A stretch of 5,669 nt of DNA, taken from positions 1 to 5,669 of the forward strand of contig URRK01000117.1 in assembly GCA_900550315.1 (NCBI GenBank). The letters run 5' to 3'. The translations under genes were made by a program, and so were the position numbers. Each line of letters opens with the position of its first letter. Within the stretch, counting starts at the first letter, position 1. Under the pieces are notes generated by a model. It was given only the letters and a program-made list of their open reading frames with translations, was not told the DNA's origin and did no database searches. This document shows positions 5,398 through 5,669 of this stretch, piece after piece. Source of the stretch: an uncultured Oscillospiraceae bacterium. Its GTDB lineage: Bacteria; Bacillota; Clostridia; Oscillospirales; Acutalibacteraceae.

Positions 5398-5669
5398 ATG
5401 CGTAGCTTTACTTCTCGAAATTTTAGTGAGTTTAAAAATAAAGCCTCTGAATATCATTTTGAATTTTACGCTTGTGCTATTCGCAGTGCCGAATCTGAAA
5501 AGCAGGGGCACGCCTTTTGGCCGGATGGCCGTAAGGATTACCAAATTGTTATTATTGAAAAGGGTTACGGCTTTTTTAGAAACTCCCCCCAAGGCAAGGC
5601 TGTCCGCGTTGGCGAAAATAACCTGATTTTGTTTTGCCCGGGCGATTACCAAGATTACTGGTTTGAGAA
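5398..5669 (+). CDS. AraC-family transcriptional regulator, N-terminal cupin domain (cut by window end)
   Basis: The frame stays open from ATG 5398 to the window edge (90 codons seen, no stop), with GGGGA (5386-5390) as ribosome site 7 bases upstream. The residues fit the N-terminal sensing cupin of AraC/XylS regulators: FEFYACAIRSAESEKQGHAF, then DYQIVIIEKGYGFF, and VGENNLILFCPGDYQDYWFE, the last matching the usual G...L...P-G-x-x-x-Y segment. The domain normally binds a sugar and controls the C-terminal helix-turn-helix pair, which would lie beyond the window. AraC regulators next to glycosidase genes commonly respond to sugars, but the target and ligand here are unknown. A second frame inside it (5426-5626) and a minus-strand frame (5356-5652) are shadows. 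Confidence is high for the family and lower for the role. Confidence 0.8.
   Translation, partial: MRSFTSRNFSEFKNKASEYHFEFYACAIRSAESEKQGHAFWPDGRKDYQIVIIEKGYGFFRNSPQGKAVRVGENNLILFCPGDYQDYWFE

Overview
The window looks like a piece of chromosome from an anaerobic low- to mid-GC Firmicute, probably a gut-type Clostridia or Oscillospiraceae relative. This is an inference from three things: strong GGAGG-type ribosome sites with AT-rich sigma-A-like promoters, the style of the proteins (a clan GH-A glycoside hydrolase with an N-terminal beta-sandwich, a secreted protein with paired CBM-like modules, and an AraC/cupin regulator), and heavy use of TTA and TTT codons. No taxonomic marker was searched.

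Layout, all genes on the + strand. Bases 1-406 are the end of atpC, the epsilon subunit of F1Fo ATP synthase, so the window opens at the tail of an atp operon. A strong intrinsic terminator and a second adjacent hairpin follow (484-555). A gene-poor AT-rich stretch (407-828) ends in a promoter for a large glycoside hydrolase gene (829-3004). That gene is broken by a frameshift near 1827-1835. Its first part holds an N-terminal beta-sandwich and the start of a (beta/alpha)8 barrel. Its second part holds the rest of the barrel, with both catalytic glutamates, and a C-terminal beta domain. A 12-bp hairpin closes this unit.

Next is a separately promoted gene (3200-5230) for a 676-residue exported protein: signal peptide, CBM4/9-like module, InlB-type beta-grasp repeat, second CBM4/9-like module, then a C-terminal domain of about 220 residues that I cannot name. 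A probable terminator follows. The last gene (5398 to the window edge) is the N-terminal sugar-sensing cupin half of an AraC-family regulator. It is cut by the window end.

Taken together, the segment after the atp operon reads as a small carbohydrate-use neighbourhood: an intracellular glycosidase (no signal peptide), an exported glycan-binding protein and an AraC-type regulator. Each appears to be its own transcription unit, so functional coupling is suggested only by proximity. The most notable points are the frameshift at a GC-dinucleotide tract inside a possible hairpin loop, and the unassigned C-terminal domain of the secreted protein. I saw no convincing evidence of a wholly new system, mobile element, CRISPR array, tRNA or rRNA.
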